DNA of 64,000 bases from Leptospira fletcheri (GTDB lineage Bacteria; Spirochaetota; Leptospiria; Leptospirales; Leptospiraceae): contig NZ_RQET01000008.1 of the NCBI RefSeq assembly GCF_004769195.1, positions 124,001-188,000 of the forward strand, given 5' to 3'. The notes beneath the pieces are model-generated. The model saw only the letters and a list, made by a program, of their open reading frames with translations, searched no databases and was not told the DNA's origin. Position numbers and translations under genes: made by a program. This document shows, piece after piece, positions 47,654-57,829 of the stretch (positions within the stretch are counted from its first letter, which is position 1; each line of letters starts with the position of its first letter).

Positions 47654-49483
47654 ATGTCCCACGATCTCCCGGAAAAAACAAGAGAAATATTCGGGAAAAA
47701 ACCTTACCTAGCGCTCTATTTCCGAGAACCGGAAGGGAGCTCTTCCCCGTTTCGCCTACAAGAAGCAAAAACGAAAGGAGAAGTTTTTCTTTCCCGGAAC
47801 GAAAGGGCTTTGGCCAGCGCGGTCTCTCCGCGTACCCAAGCGGTCCGGCAATTGGAGAAGGTGAAAATCGTTCCTACCGATCTCGTCGCGGTTCTAGGAT
47901 TAGGAAACCCTCACCTGATTCAGGAAACCCATCTGAAAATGGAACCGGGGCAGATCCTTCTGCTAATCGACGGCGAGAAGGAACTCCTTTTTCCTCTTTG
48001 GAAGGATTGGCTGGAGCCGGTGATGGACATTCCGGGTCGTCACTTATTTTTGGGAGAAGGTTCCCTGTCCATTCTTTGGAATTATCTAGAATCCCTTCCT
48101 GTGGAAAGGGTTTCGGGAATCCGAATCGTCAGGAACGCGGCAAGCGTCTCCGGAAACGAGACGTATTATGCGGAAGTCGAAACGAGACTCCGTAAGATCC
48201 TTTCCTCCAAGATGAGCGATCTCTTAACCAAGTTCGAATTCGAACGGATCTGGGTGAAGAATTCTCTCGTAAACACCGCGAACTTTCTTTCTCCGCCCAA
48301 TCCGAAGACGAGGATCGAATCCTTAAAGAACCGTTTCGAAGGAGTCCCCTCTCTTCTCGTATCCGCCGGTCCGAACCTTCGCAGACAGTGCGAATGGATC
48401 CGCTCCGTGCAAGATAAGGTTTTCATCCTTTCCTGCGACACTTCTTTGAAGGTTCTGTTAAAACATGGAATCGTACCGGACGGAGTTATGACTCTCGACG
48501 CCCAGACTCATTCCGTATTCCACTTTTTAGGGGAGGATTCGGAAGCGATTCCTCTTTTTGCCGATCTGGTCAGTTCCCCTCCTATATTAAGAAATTTGAA
48601 ATTTCGTTCGGTGGTACATAGTCTCACCGCGAAATATCTCGTGGACGCCTCCGGAGAGCTCAAAAGGGAAGCTACTGCAGGAAGCAGGAGCGCGGAAGCA
48701 TTGCTGGGACAGATCGGAGACGTGCAGTCGGGGGGAAGCGTGGCGACCACCGCCTTCGACCTGCTGAGAGGTCTGGGATGCAAACCCTGCTTTTTGGTCG
48801 GACAAGATCTGGCCTACTCCGGAAGGGAAATCCATTCCACTGGAACACATCACAACGAAAAATGGCTCACACTATTGAATCGTAAAACCAGCCTGGAAAA
48901 GATCAACGAGGCGGTCGTTCGCAAACGGGATACGAGATATGTTCCCTCGGTAACCGGGGGAGAGGTTCTGACCGATTATGTTCTGGATCTGTACCGCCAT
49001 TGGTTCGAAGAATCCGCCAAATCCCTGGATTTTCCTGTTTACAACGTGAATACTCAGGGAGCTAAAATCGAAAACGTGAAGAATATTGGACCGGAAGAAG
49101 CGTATTCCATCCTTTCCGGATTTCCGGTGCATGGAAAATTCTGGAAGGAGTTTCCCGCCTGGAAACCGGAAACGCTGAACGAAAATCTGTTGGGTTCCCC
49201 CGGGCAGTTCCGGAAAGAATTGCTCACCACGATAGAATCGATACGATCCAAGTTTTCTTCTCCGGAGAGAAAACAGGACTCTTACGAAAATCTGACGGCT
49301 CTCTTCCGGGAAACTCTAGGAACCTGGGAAGATCTGCGATACTTGATCCGGAAAACGGAAGTCTATATCCTTAGGCACAAGGACACTCTGGAGGAATCCC
49401 GCAAATCGCAGCTTTTTCTCGGTGCGATTCTGAAGGAATTCTCCGGTCTTAAAAGAAAACTTTTGGCCGGATCGGACCAGTAA
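47654..49483 (+). CDS. Maf/DUF115-type glycosyltransferase (motility-associated factor)
   Basis: 609 aa from the ATG at 47654 (MSHDLPEK), 4 nt after AGGAG. The central domain (about 230-420) has [47 protein letters not shown] and [17 protein letters not shown], typical of Maf/6-hydroxymethylpterin-pyrophosphokinase-like (DUF115) proteins. Maf proteins put pseudaminic or legionaminic acid on flagellin. The PseB/PseC genes at 544-2714 would fit a substrate source. Divergent from smc; srkA follows 1 bp after the stop. Confidence 0.85.
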   Translation: MSHDLPEKTREIFGKKPYLALYFREPEGSSSPFRLQEAKTKGEVFLSRNERALASAVSPRTQAVRQLEKVKIVPTDLVAVLGLGNPHLIQETHLKMEPGQILLLIDGEKELLFPLWKDWLEPVMDIPGRHLFLGEGSLSILWNYLESLPVERVSGIRIVRNAASVSGNETYYAEVETRLRKILSSKMSDLLTKFEFERIWVKNSLVNTANFLSPPNPKTRIESLKNRFEGVPSLLVSAGPNLRRQCEWIRSVQDKVFILSCDTSLKVLLKHGIVPDGVMTLDAQTHSVFHFLGEDSEAIPLFADLVSSPPILRNLKFRSVVHSLTAKYLVDASGELKREATAGSRSAEALLGQIGDVQSGGSVATTAFDLLRGLGCKPCFLVGQDLAYSGREIHSTGTHHNEKWLTLLNRKTSLEKINEAVVRKRDTRYVPSVTGGEVLTDYVLDLYRHWFEESAKSLDFPVYNVNTQGAKIENVKNIGPEEAYSILSGFPVHGKFWKEFPAWKPETLNENLLGSPGQFRKELLTTIESIRSKFSSPERKQDSYENLTALFRETLGTWEDLRYLIRKTEVYILRHKDTLEESRKSQLFLGAILKEFSGLKRKLLAGSDQ

Positions 49484-49484
49484 G

Positions 49485-50531
49485 ATGGAAGCAGGAGAAA
49501 CGGAATTTTACAATCGGTTAGGCATAGACTCCGTATTAAGTGCAGTGGAAGATGCCGGGTATTCCGTTTCCGGACACTGCCTAGCCTTAAACAGTTTGGA
49601 AAACCGAGTCTATGACGTGGGATTGGAGGAAGGCGGTCATTTGATCGTCAAATTCTACCGCCCCGGCCGCTGGACTATGGAGCAAATTTCGGAGGAACAT
49701 TCCTTTCTGCTGGAACTCTCTCGCGCGGAAATTCCTGTGATCGCACCGATGGCCTTGGAAGGGGGCGCGACGATACGGGAAACCTTGGGAATGTACTACG
49801 CACTCTGGCCGGCGCAGAGAGGTCGTTTAGTCGAGGAATTGGACGAGACCTCCTTACCTATATTAGGAAGACTTGTAGCAAGAATCCATAATATAGGAGC
49901 CTCTGCCGGAGCGAGAAACAGACTGGAACTCACGGTCCGGAACTTCGGCGAGGATCCGCTCCGGTTCCTATTGGAAAAGGAGTTCCTCCCTAGGCCTTTG
50001 CGAAAGCGATACGAGGATGCGGCCAGGAAAGTCTTCTTATCCTTTTCAGAAAATTCCCGGGACGTTCCCTTCCATCGGATCCATGGGGATTGTCACAAGG
50101 GAAACCTGATCCGTACGGAAGAAGGCTTTTGCTTCATCGATTTCGACGATTTCGTGACCGGTCCCGCAGTACAGGATTTCTGGATGCTTTTACCTTTCGG
50201 TGATTCCCGTGCGGACTACGAACGGGAATTATTTCTGGCAGGCTATCGGGAGTTCCGCGAATTTTCCGATCGGTGGTTTTCCTTGGTGGAACCCTTGCGA
50301 GGACTCCGATTCATCCATTACTCCGCTTGGATCGCGAAACGGTGGGAAGATCCTTCCTTTCCGAACGCGTTTCCTCATTTCGGAACGGAGGAATATTGGG
50401 AACGAGAAACCACCGACTTGGAACGCCTAGCCTACGGACTGTATGTAGAGAAAACGAATCCCCGAGATCGAAATGTAGCTTCGGAGCCCGAAGAACTTAC
50501 CAACAAAGACTTTTTCTGGGATTTAAACTGA
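49485..50531 (+). CDS. srkA: SrkA/YihE-family stress-response protein kinase
   Basis: 348 aa eukaryote-like (APH-type) kinase fold. The catalytic loop is HGDCHKGNLI (about residue 203) and the metal motif FCFIDFDDFVTGPA. ENRVYDVGLEEGGHLIVKFYRPGRWT holds the nucleotide-binding Lys. YihE protects E. coli from Cpx-linked death signalling; the substrate is not known. It starts directly after the Maf gene stop and its TGA overlaps the next ATG (TGATG). Confidence 0.93.
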   Translation: MEAGETEFYNRLGIDSVLSAVEDAGYSVSGHCLALNSLENRVYDVGLEEGGHLIVKFYRPGRWTMEQISEEHSFLLELSRAEIPVIAPMALEGGATIRETLGMYYALWPAQRGRLVEELDETSLPILGRLVARIHNIGASAGARNRLELTVRNFGEDPLRFLLEKEFLPRPLRKRYEDAARKVFLSFSENSRDVPFHRIHGDCHKGNLIRTEEGFCFIDFDDFVTGPAVQDFWMLLPFGDSRADYERELFLAGYREFREFSDRWFSLVEPLRGLRFIHYSAWIAKRWEDPSFPNAFPHFGTEEYWERETTDLERLAYGLYVEKTNPRDRNVASEPEELTNKDFFWDLN

Positions 50532-50752
50532 TGGACGGGCTATCGACACAGATTCTTCAGGATATCTTTACTTCCACCCAGTACGGGGGATTTCTCACCA
50601 TGAGGGATCTAGAGCTGAAAGTTTCGGAATCGGAACGGAGACTTCGACCCATTCTGGAGGATCTTAAGGAATCCAGAATGATCGTAGAATATTCGGAAGG
50701 ATTTCAGATCGCAAAAATCGGAAGCCAATATTGCCGTGCGAGATGGGGGTAA
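50531..50752 (+). CDS. Small winged-helix-like protein
   Basis: 73 aa starting at the ATG that overlaps the srkA stop (TGATG). Longer frames that include it run across srkA in another phase and are not real. The sequence LSTQILQDIFTSTQYGGFLTMRDLE and PILEDLKESRMIVEYSEGFQIA looks like a compact winged helix-turn-helix followed by a beta hairpin. The coupling suggests a partner or regulator of SrkA. Family not recognised. Confidence 0.6.
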   Translation: MDGLSTQILQDIFTSTQYGGFLTMRDLELKVSESERRLRPILEDLKESRMIVEYSEGFQIAKIGSQYCRARWG

Positions 50753-50772
50753 GTCATTTGCTTCGAGTAAGG

Positions 50773-51681
50773 TTAGTCGGTTAGGATCTTTTCCTTTTTT
50801 GTCCGATTCAAAATCAGTACCGCCAAGATGGCCAGGGTTCCGCCGGTGAGAGTGGCAAGATTCGGGATTTCGCCTAAAAATATCCAACTGCCCAAAACGG
50901 CGGTTACGGGAACCAAAAAGATGAAGGAACTCGCGATGCGGGAACCGAGTCGACTTGCCGCATAGAAATACACCGTCGTTCCGAACGTGGTGGAAACGAC
51001 GGAAAGATACAGGATCTGACTCCAGAACTCCCATCCTTTCAGAAAAGCGCGTTCGATCCCGTACGGTATGGCCAAAAGAAAGTCGAAAACCGCCCCTATC
51101 GCAAAAACGTAAAAGCTGTAGACTAAAGGCGATATTTTCTGTCCGGCGCTATGACTGTTCAGGCTGAGAAAAGCCCAACTGAAAGCGCATAATAAAAAGA
51201 AAATATTCCCGGATTGTAAAATTCCCTCGGAGGATTTTTCCCATATACGCAATAGCACCAGCCCGCCGACAAGTCCCAGAGCTAGGCCGAAAAAGTCCTT
51301 TCCGTTAGGAATCTGCTTTTGCACCAAGTGGACGAGAAGATAGGTGAAAATCGGATTGATCGTGGTGACGAGCACGCCGCCCGCACCGGCAAAACCGCTA
51401 CTCAATCCGAGAAGGAAAAATTGGTTGTAGATCGTATACAAGATTGCCCCTACGAATACGAGCAGGGTCGTTCTCTTGTCCGGCAAGCGTAGAGATTCCT
51501 TTTTCCAAAGAAGGACCGGAACGACGGAAAGAGCCGTCGCCAAAAAACGCCAGAAGATGATCACGTTCGGGTGCAAGGTTCCTACGATAACCTTTGCGGA
51601 CGGCCAAGCGAATCCCCAGGAAACCATGGAGATCACAAGCAAAACGAAAAATCTGACGGGGGCTGTTGCGTTAGGATTCAA
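50773..51681 (-). CDS. EamA/DMT-family transporter
   Basis: 302 aa with ten hydrophobic segments arranged as two repeated EamA halves. The first half contains SWGFAWPSAKV and WRFLATALSV, and the second NPIFTYLLVHLVQKQ and FLVPVTAVLGSWIFLGE. Drug/metabolite exporters of this type move amino acids, nucleotides or drugs outward; the substrate cannot be read from sequence. It ends tail to tail with the winged-helix gene, 20 bp away. Confidence 0.9.
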   Translation of the reverse strand: MNPNATAPVRFFVLLVISMVSWGFAWPSAKVIVGTLHPNVIIFWRFLATALSVVPVLLWKKESLRLPDKRTTLLVFVGAILYTIYNQFFLLGLSSGFAGAGGVLVTTINPIFTYLLVHLVQKQIPNGKDFFGLALGLVGGLVLLRIWEKSSEGILQSGNIFFLLCAFSWAFLSLNSHSAGQKISPLVYSFYVFAIGAVFDFLLAIPYGIERAFLKGWEFWSQILYLSVVSTTFGTTVYFYAASRLGSRIASSFIFLVPVTAVLGSWIFLGEIPNLATLTGGTLAILAVLILNRTKKEKILTD

Positions 51682-51792
51682 ATCGTAAGACTCCTTACGC
51701 CAAAATGGCTAAGCGACCGGACGATTCAAATCCAATTTCGACCGAGGGGATGACGATGCCTTTCGAAGCGGAAAGCCGATCGGCGATCGGAT

Positions 51793-52485
51793 TCAAAGAT
51801 TTTTGGAAAGAATGTAATTCCGCAAGGACTCCAAATTCACTTTCTCTTTTTGGAACTGTAGGCTATTTAACGTATGGGAAAGATTGCTCTCCCTATCTTT
51901 GTAATTATTGATTTTCAATACAGGATTGATGACTGTCAGAACGGTATCTTGTTCGACCAGGGTACCCGCTAGGGAAACGTAAACGGATTTATCCCCGTTC
52001 GTCTGCAGATCCGGAGGGATTTCGAACCTATGGATTAACGAATCCTTTCCGGAAGTTTTTAAGACCACGTAAAACGGGTCGATCTGGTACAACAGACCGT
52101 TCTTCTCCTGGTACTCCTTTTCCCAAAGATAATGGAATCCTAGGACCAGCTTCGGCGAATGCTTCATCCCTTTTTCCGTCAGGAATTCGCTCTTCTTGGT
52201 AAAGACGAATTGGGTAGCCTTGTCATCCGCGCTGAACACGTATTGACCGCGAAAGTCGCGAAAATTCAGGATCTTTCCGTCCAAGACCACGATAAAATTC
52301 AGATTCTCCCGATTGATTCCGAGAACGGTAAGGTTCTCGTTGATAGCGATGAACACATCGGAATCCAAACGTCCGTATTGGAAGACTGAGTTCGGAGTCA
52401 TCGGAACGGGAGAAGCCGACGGCCTCAAAGAATGACACGCGGACAAAAACGGCAAAACGAAAAAAAGGAAGAGAAGATTTTTCAT
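51793..52485 (-). CDS. Predicted lipoprotein (hypothetical)
   Basis: 230 aa. The signal MKNLLFLFFVLPFLSACHS ends in a good lipobox (LSAC), so the mature protein is lipid-anchored. The body is beta-rich with many exposed Lys (VFQYGRLDSDVFIAINENLTVLG). It has no recognised domain. The central stretch LVLGFHYLWEKEYQEKNGLLYQI is aromatic-rich. It stands alone between genes of unrelated function; location in the outer or inner membrane is not predictable. Confidence 0.75.
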   Translation of the reverse strand: MKNLLFLFFVLPFLSACHSLRPSASPVPMTPNSVFQYGRLDSDVFIAINENLTVLGINRENLNFIVVLDGKILNFRDFRGQYVFSADDKATQFVFTKKSEFLTEKGMKHSPKLVLGFHYLWEKEYQEKNGLLYQIDPFYVVLKTSGKDSLIHRFEIPPDLQTNGDKSVYVSLAGTLVEQDTVLTVINPVLKINNYKDRESNLSHTLNSLQFQKEKVNLESLRNYILSKNL

Positions 52486-52595
52486 GGAGACCCGAATAAG
52501 CTACCGATAGGGCTTTCAGAATTTGCGGAAAAATTTTCGATTCCCTTTTTTAAATCCGGAATCTCGACAGGTTCCGGGAGTCTTTAGAGAAAAAG

Positions 52596-52808
52596 CTAAG
52601 CGTTCAGATCGATCAGATAGCCTCTACGGAGAGCCTGATCGTCCGTGTTTACCCCGACCTGAGCGATACTCTTAGGACCGGTGACCACATTGTCCATATT
52701 GGTGAGAGGATGAAGACGGTCCGGCATATTTCGGATCGTGAATTCCGACTGTGAAAACTGTCTAGCGGCCCGGTTGTTGCTTCCGGATGCGTTTATTTCC
52801 TGTAACAT
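52596..52808 (-). CDS. Small hypothetical protein
   Basis: 70 aa (MLQEINASGSNNR...GYLIDLNA), polar, with no signal or membrane segment. AAGGA lies 11 nt upstream of the ATG. The composition (Asn, Arg, Met-Pro-Asp turns) does not look like random frame translation, and no larger gene overlaps it. Family and function unknown. Confidence 0.5.
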   Translation of the reverse strand: MLQEINASGSNNRAARQFSQSEFTIRNMPDRLHPLTNMDNVVTGPKSIAQVGVNTDDQALRRGYLIDLNA

Positions 52809-52864
52809 TCTGCGAAGTTCCTTTTTTTTCGAAGTATATCGTTTTAAGAATGAATTGTAAAGCC

Positions 52865-53953
52865 TTAAAACCGATCCGGAGACAACTTCCGATCCACATA
52901 ACCGGCGACGATATGCTGTACTAGATTATAGAAAATGATCGGGAGCATTACCGACGGATAACCGGCAAGGCTAAGAGAAGCCAAAACCAAACCGGTCCCA
53001 TTATTATTCATTCCCAAACCGAAAACCAAGGACGACCGCTCCTCCCCCGAGCTTTTCAAAATCCGGGCCAGAACGAAACCGGTAAAAAAAGCGAAGGCAC
53101 AAAGTCCTCCCGTGATGATCAGGATGACGACTAAAAAATCCCAGTCGGGTTCGGAAAACACTCCGGGCAGAACCACGGAAGCATTCGAATAATTTAAAAC
53201 GAGAAGATTCAGTAGATTTACGTCCTTGATCGGTTTTTTGGCGCCTTCTATATATTTTCTCTTCATTAAGAAATGAAGTCCGATCCCCACCAAGGTCGGC
53301 AGCAATACCGACAAAAACAAAAACGCACCGATCCCGTTTTCGGCAATTTCATGCAAACGCTCCGAATATTCGCCGGTGGTGATAAAGCCTACGGAATGCA
53401 GGCCGATCGGAGTCGTCAACGGACTTAAGACCGTGGAAAAGACGACTAACCCTAGACTCAAGGCCAGATTGCCGTTGGATTTTTGCGCCCAAGCAGTGGA
53501 GGAGGCCGCGATAGGCATGGAGGCGATCAAAGCCAATCCTACAAGGATGTTCTGTACCTCGTCGGGATTGTGCCACAACACCATCAGGTAGGAGACCACG
53601 AACGTAAAGGCGATCGGTATGGAAAGGTTTGCCGTTAGTCCGACCAGCAAAAGCCTCGGATTTCTGAACAGATTCAAAAGTTCGGATTTCTGAATTCCCA
53701 AACCCGCGTTGAAAAGCAAGAGGGAGAGCAGGAGCAAAGATAAGGAAACTTTAATCCCTTCCCCGCCCCACAAACGGAAAGTACCGAAATCCGTATCCCG
53801 GATCGCCAATCCGAATCGCGGGAAAAAACCGCCCAAAATGTAGGAGGCGATGATGAAATAGAAAAAATGACGATGGAGAAAGTGAAAAAAACTTTCTAAG
53901 AAAGTCAGAATCCGTTGACTACCGGGTTCTCTCAAAGCGCCTCCCCTTCCCAA
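52865..53953 (-). CDS. Bile acid:sodium symporter (BASS)-family transporter
   Basis: 362 aa, ten hydrophobic segments. ALIASMPIAASSTAWAQKSNGN, VVFSTVLSPLTTPIGLHS and GLGMNNNGTGLVLASLSL match the SBF/BASS fold, including the two crossing helices with Asn/Gly-rich turns. Such proteins move organic anions with sodium. The 5' end overlaps the upstream hypothetical gene by 22 bp, so the exact start is uncertain. Substrate unknown. Confidence 0.85.
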   Translation of the reverse strand: MGRGGALREPGSQRILTFLESFFHFLHRHFFYFIIASYILGGFFPRFGLAIRDTDFGTFRLWGGEGIKVSLSLLLLSLLLFNAGLGIQKSELLNLFRNPRLLLVGLTANLSIPIAFTFVVSYLMVLWHNPDEVQNILVGLALIASMPIAASSTAWAQKSNGNLALSLGLVVFSTVLSPLTTPIGLHSVGFITTGEYSERLHEIAENGIGAFLFLSVLLPTLVGIGLHFLMKRKYIEGAKKPIKDVNLLNLLVLNYSNASVVLPGVFSEPDWDFLVVILIITGGLCAFAFFTGFVLARILKSSGEERSSLVFGLGMNNNGTGLVLASLSLAGYPSVMLPIIFYNLVQHIVAGYVDRKLSPDRF

Positions 53954-54624
53954 CGAGGATAGATCATTTCCTCGTCCTCGTTTTTTACGTTATGATCCGA
54001 TAAAGGAATATCGTCCATCAATCGGAATCCTTTGGGTTCCTGTGCGAATTCCGGAAAATATTCGAAAAACAGTTTGGAAGCGACGATTCTATAGGCCGCC
54101 GGATAGCGGGCCTTGAACAAATTCGTAAAATCCAATTCGGGAAGCTGGTGAAATTGGATCCTATCCTCGAAGTTGACAAATTCCTGTTTGGAAAAGGCGG
54201 TGTTCCTAGAAACGATCTCATCTTTTAACAGAATCCAATCCAACTTAAACCTCATACGATAGCCTTGGAAAGCGGAAGATCTCTGCATCAAATTGACGAT
54301 CCTCATCAGAGGATATTCCAGCTTGACGTACGGAGTCAGGTAGACCATCAGATATCTCTGACTGAAACCCAGCGGTTCCCAAACCCTCTCGGGAACTTTT
54401 TCCAAGTCGGCATCGGCGTTTAGATCTTCCAGCATGGAATGAAGCGCAGGTGCGTTCTTCTTTTCCCCGAAGAACTCCTGTAATACGATCTCTCCGAATT
54501 CCCCGAAGTACAACCATTTATAAAAATCCTGGATCTCCAGTTCGGGATGTCCTTCCAAAAACTGGTTCAGGCTCAGAATTTTTTCTTCTCTGGTTCTGTT
54601 TTCGTCGATTTCCTTATGAATCAT
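53932..54624 (-). CDS. Hypothetical protein
   Basis: 230 aa, soluble, acidic and aromatic-rich (QDFYKWLYFGEFGEIV; FSQRYLMVYLTPYVKLEYPLM). No signal peptide, no recognised family. The phrase FQGYRMRFKLDWILLKDEIVSRN looks like a structured core. It overlaps the transporter gene downstream and has its start 115 bp from that of tetR on the other strand. Codon use is like its neighbours, so a real gene of unknown role. Confidence 0.7.
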   Translation of the reverse strand: MIHKEIDENRTREEKILSLNQFLEGHPELEIQDFYKWLYFGEFGEIVLQEFFGEKKNAPALHSMLEDLNADADLEKVPERVWEPLGFSQRYLMVYLTPYVKLEYPLMRIVNLMQRSSAFQGYRMRFKLDWILLKDEIVSRNTAFSKQEFVNFEDRIQFHQLPELDFTNLFKARYPAAYRIVASKLFFEYFPEFAQEPKGFRLMDDIPLSDHNVKNEDEEMIYPRWEGEAL

Positions 54625-54706
54625 CGGTAATCCTGGCAGATTCTAACAAGGAACGTAACGATTTCAACCGTAAAACAAGCGTTCAAAATTTCAGAAAAAA
54701 GACTTG

Positions 54707-54734
54707 ATTAATACGACCATTTGGTCATATTAAT
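54707..54734. promoter_or_regulatory. 28-bp palindromic operator of tetR
   Basis: Arms ATTAATACGACC (54707-54718) and GGTCATATTAAT (54723-54734) surround a 4-nt centre; one position mismatches. It ends 5 bp before the tetR ATG. A TTGATT/CATATT promoter (54704-54709, 54726-54731) would be covered by bound repressor, so autorepression is likely. Confidence 0.8.
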
Positions 54735-54739
54735 TTTAC

Positions 54740-55345
54740 ATGAGAATCAGCGCCGAATCAGCCAAGAAGAAAAGAAATACTCTCATCCTCAAGGGGATCG
54801 ATCGATTTCGCAGATTCGGATATTCCGCCACAGGAATTCAGGAAATTGCGGACGAGGCCAAAATTCCTAAGGCTTCCTTTTATAATTATTTTCCGACCAA
54901 GCAGGACTTTGCTTCCGAGGCTTTGGAATATTATTCCGCAAACGCGATTTTATGGAATGAACGGATTCTCCGGAAAACCGAGGATGATCCGATCTCTTCC
55001 CTTTTGAATTTGTACAGAGAAAGAATTCGATTAGAGAAGAAATTATTGAAAGAAGGCGTATCCTGCCTCGTAAACGTGTTCGGCCAAGAATTAGGCCATT
55101 CGGAAACTTTCCTCCAAAAAACCCTAAACGACCATTTCGATTCCGCCCTGGATCAACTGACCTCGGCGATCCAAAAGGCAAGGGCATTCAAAAATCTGAA
55201 TATCTCCGGCTCAAATCGGGAATTTGCCTTATTTTTAGAAACCGCTTGGAGAGGCTCCCTGCTCGTGGGAAGAGCTACCGGATCCTTGGAGCCGGTGGAG
55301 AACTTTTATAAATTTCTAATACAATTCTTGGACTACAAGGAATAA
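54740..55345 (+). CDS. TetR-family transcriptional regulator
   Basis: 201 aa. The N-terminal helix-turn-helix has GYSATGIQEIADEAKIPKASFYNYFPTKQDFASEAL, the TetR signature. The ligand-binding half is helical with one internal pair of Cys-free hydrophobic helices. The large palindrome just upstream is its probable operator. It is followed 4 bp later by a thioesterase gene, so it probably senses an acyl or hydrophobic compound handled by that enzyme. Confidence 0.92.
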   Translation: MRISAESAKKKRNTLILKGIDRFRRFGYSATGIQEIADEAKIPKASFYNYFPTKQDFASEALEYYSANAILWNERILRKTEDDPISSLLNLYRERIRLEKKLLKEGVSCLVNVFGQELGHSETFLQKTLNDHFDSALDQLTSAIQKARAFKNLNISGSNREFALFLETAWRGSLLVGRATGSLEPVENFYKFLIQFLDYKE

Positions 55346-55349
55346 GGAT

Positions 55350-55766
55350 ATGGAAGCTGTACGGACGCAAAAGATCAGGGAAGGTCATAAATATTCCTTA
55401 AACGTACGATGGGACGAGCTGGACTCGAACCGTCATGTGAACAATAAAAACTACCAAGGCTATCTGGACGAGGCCAGGATGAGAGCAATGAGAGCCTGGG
55501 GAGCCCCCATGGAGGAATTCGCCGATAAGGGTTTCGGCCCCGTGATCCTAAATCTGAATCTGAAATTTCTAAAAGAGATATCGTATCCGGAAGAGATTAC
55601 CATAGAATCGGATTTGATTCTCGCTTCCCCCACGAGAGCAGTCTTCGAACAGAAAATTCTTTTGTCGAACGGGAAACTCGCCTGTCAGGCAAGCACAGAA
55701 TGGACTTTAATGGATCTGAAGAGGAAGAGGCCGGCAAAATTTTTGGAAGTTCTATCCGCGGCTTAG
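55350..55766 (+). CDS. Acyl-CoA thioesterase (4HBT hotdog family)
   Basis: 138 aa hotdog-fold protein. The catalytic stretch VRWDELDSNRHVNNKNYQGYLDEARM carries the Asp of the 4-hydroxybenzoyl-CoA thioesterase type. It would hydrolyse an acyl-CoA or acyl-ACP. It lies 4 bp after tetR and is certainly co-transcribed with it under the palindromic operator. The acyl chain is not known. Confidence 0.88.
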   Translation: MEAVRTQKIREGHKYSLNVRWDELDSNRHVNNKNYQGYLDEARMRAMRAWGAPMEEFADKGFGPVILNLNLKFLKEISYPEEITIESDLILASPTRAVFEQKILLSNGKLACQASTEWTLMDLKRKRPAKFLEVLSAA

Positions 55767-55812
55767 TTCGAATCCGGTCCGAAAATTGATTTTCGGAAAT
55801 TTTAGGAAAAGT

Positions 55813-56451
55813 TTATTCTTGGTCCCGGTGGTATTTCTCTTTATCGGAGGTAAATTCCTTTCCTTTAACCAATCGTATCAGGTTGGTTCTGTGTAAAAAG
55901 AGGATCGTCAAACTGACGGATACGGTAGCCCAAAAAATCGGAGTATTGAAGTTTTTCCCTTCTATTAGAGAAAGCGAATAATAGGAAATCGGCAAAGCGA
56001 TCGCTCCGCCGATGGAACCGAGGGAAACGAATCCGAAAATCTTTTTCAGGCTTAAGAAAACGATCAGAGTGATCATGATCGATCCCGGAGCAAGCACGGC
56101 AAAGACTCCGAAACTGGTAGCAACCCCCTTTCCCCCTTTAAACTTTAAAAAAGGGGAAAATATGTGGCCCAGAACCGCGGAGATTCCGCACAGAAGAGGG
56201 AGTATGTCGGTTCGATCCGGAAAGAGATATTTCGCGAGGAGTACCGGAAGCGCACCCTTTGCTATGTCGAGTAGAAGGACGGGGAAACCGATTTTCCAAC
56301 CCAAGAGCCTTGTTACGTTCGTAGCGCCTATATTTCCGCTCCCCTCTTTTCGGATGTCGATTCCGCCCAAGAATTTAGCCATCAGAAACCCGAAAGGTAT
56401 GGAACCTAAAACGAAAGAGGCAGGGATCATCGCGAGGGATTCGAAACTCAT
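55813..56451 (-). CDS. plsY: Glycerol-3-phosphate acyltransferase PlsY
   Basis: 212 aa membrane enzyme that uses acyl-phosphate to form lysophosphatidate in phospholipid synthesis. [47 protein letters not shown] and [16 protein letters not shown] are the PlsY acyl-phosphate and glycerol-phosphate motifs. It has five to six membrane segments. Its ATG overlaps the der stop in ATGA form. Confidence 0.95.
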   Translation of the reverse strand: MSFESLAMIPASFVLGSIPFGFLMAKFLGGIDIRKEGSGNIGATNVTRLLGWKIGFPVLLLDIAKGALPVLLAKYLFPDRTDILPLLCGISAVLGHIFSPFLKFKGGKGVATSFGVFAVLAPGSIMITLIVFLSLKKIFGFVSLGSIGGAIALPISYYSLSLIEGKNFNTPIFWATVSVSLTILFLHRTNLIRLVKGKEFTSDKEKYHRDQE

Positions 56452-57827
56452 TTTCGATCGGACCTCAGTTCCAGTCGGATCGGGATCCCTTGGAGGGAGT
56501 ATTTTTCCGTAAGTCTCTTTTTCAGAAAGGACAGAAGATTCTGCTTAAAGTAATCCACATGGTTCACGAAAAGTACGAGGTGAAAGGGCGAAACCGAAAC
56601 TTGGGTGGAATAAAGCATTTTAGGCGGACGATCCGCGGAAAAAGACCTTCCCGCCTCGGTCATCCAAGCGCGAAGAGACTGATTCAACTCCGAAGTGGAA
56701 ATCTTACGATTCGCTCTCTCGGCGAGGTCCACGGTTAATTCCATCAGTTTATGAATTCTCTGTTTTTCCTTTGCGCTCAAGGTAATGATCTGCACTTCTT
56801 TTAACAAAGGCAGCCTCGAATACAATCTTTCCTTGTATGCGTCGAAGGACTTCGCGTCCTTTTCCTGGATCGTATCCCATTTATTCACCGCCAGCAAAAA
56901 GGGTTTTCCGGCCTCTTGCAATAATGAGACGATCTTTTTGTCGAATTCCCCGAATCCTTTCAGTGCATCCAAAAGATGGATTACCACGTCCGAATTCTCT
57001 AACGCACGTTTTGTCCTCTGGTAGGAATAGAATTCGAGGGCTTCTCCCTTGTCGGATTTTTTGCGAATCCCTGCGGTATCGGTGACGAGTATTTGCTTCC
57101 CGCCGAAAGCCAAGGTAGTGTCCACGGAATCCCGGGTCGTTCCCGCCACGTCGCTCACCACTGCCCTCTCGGTTCCGCACAAAGCGTTCAGAAGACTGGA
57201 TTTTCCCGAGTTTGGTTTTCCGACGATGGCCAATCGAAAATCGTAGGAAACGTCCTTGGCTCCCTCGTTCTCCTCGGTCTTCGTCACGTGACGCTTCGCG
57301 TTCGGTAGCAAGAAGGCGATCTTTTCCAGTAACAAAGAAAGGTTTCTTCTTCCCATGGCCGAGATGGGCAGAAGCTCCGACAAACCCAACCGATAAAACT
57401 GGTCCAGGTCCTCCTCGTCTTCCGGGTTGTCGACTTTGTTCACGCAATATAAAATCGGTATCTCGGTCAACTCCGGATCTTTCCGGAACTTGTCGATCAA
57501 CTTGGAATCGTAGGCGGTCACCTCGTGCAGATCCAAGAGAAAGACCACCAAGTCCGAACGGGAAAGCTGGCGGAACGCGTTGGTTAGGATCGCCTCGTCT
57601 AGACCGTCCGGTTTTTCTATGTCCAGTCCGGGAGTATCGCAGAGATGAAAGTCCATTCCTTTTTCCCGGTTCAGCACTCTGGCTTGGAGTACGTCTCTCG
57701 TGACTCCGGGATAATCCTCTGTGATGGCCAGTTTCTTTTTCACAAGGGCGTTGAACAAAGTCGACTTTCCGACATTTTGCCTTCCGACTATACTTACGAC
57801 CGGTACGGTATTTCTCTTAGCGGCCAT
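56448..57827 (-). CDS. der: Ribosome-assembly GTPase Der (EngA)
   Basis: 459 aa with tandem GTPase domains and a C-terminal KH-like domain, diagnostic of Der, which acts in 50S subunit assembly. P-loops are [13 protein letters not shown] and [13 protein letters not shown]; the G3 motifs DTPG and DTAG and G4 motifs NKVD and NKWD are intact. Length is normal. It starts 2 bp after the smpB stop and overlaps plsY, so smpB-der-plsY form one unit. Confidence 0.96.
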   Translation of the reverse strand: MAAKRNTVPVVSIVGRQNVGKSTLFNALVKKKLAITEDYPGVTRDVLQARVLNREKGMDFHLCDTPGLDIEKPDGLDEAILTNAFRQLSRSDLVVFLLDLHEVTAYDSKLIDKFRKDPELTEIPILYCVNKVDNPEDEEDLDQFYRLGLSELLPISAMGRRNLSLLLEKIAFLLPNAKRHVTKTEENEGAKDVSYDFRLAIVGKPNSGKSSLLNALCGTERAVVSDVAGTTRDSVDTTLAFGGKQILVTDTAGIRKKSDKGEALEFYSYQRTKRALENSDVVIHLLDALKGFGEFDKKIVSLLQEAGKPFLLAVNKWDTIQEKDAKSFDAYKERLYSRLPLLKEVQIITLSAKEKQRIHKLMELTVDLAERANRKISTSELNQSLRAWMTEAGRSFSADRPPKMLYSTQVSVSPFHLVLFVNHVDYFKQNLLSFLKKRLTEKYSLQGIPIRLELRSDRK

Positions 57828-57829
57828 GT

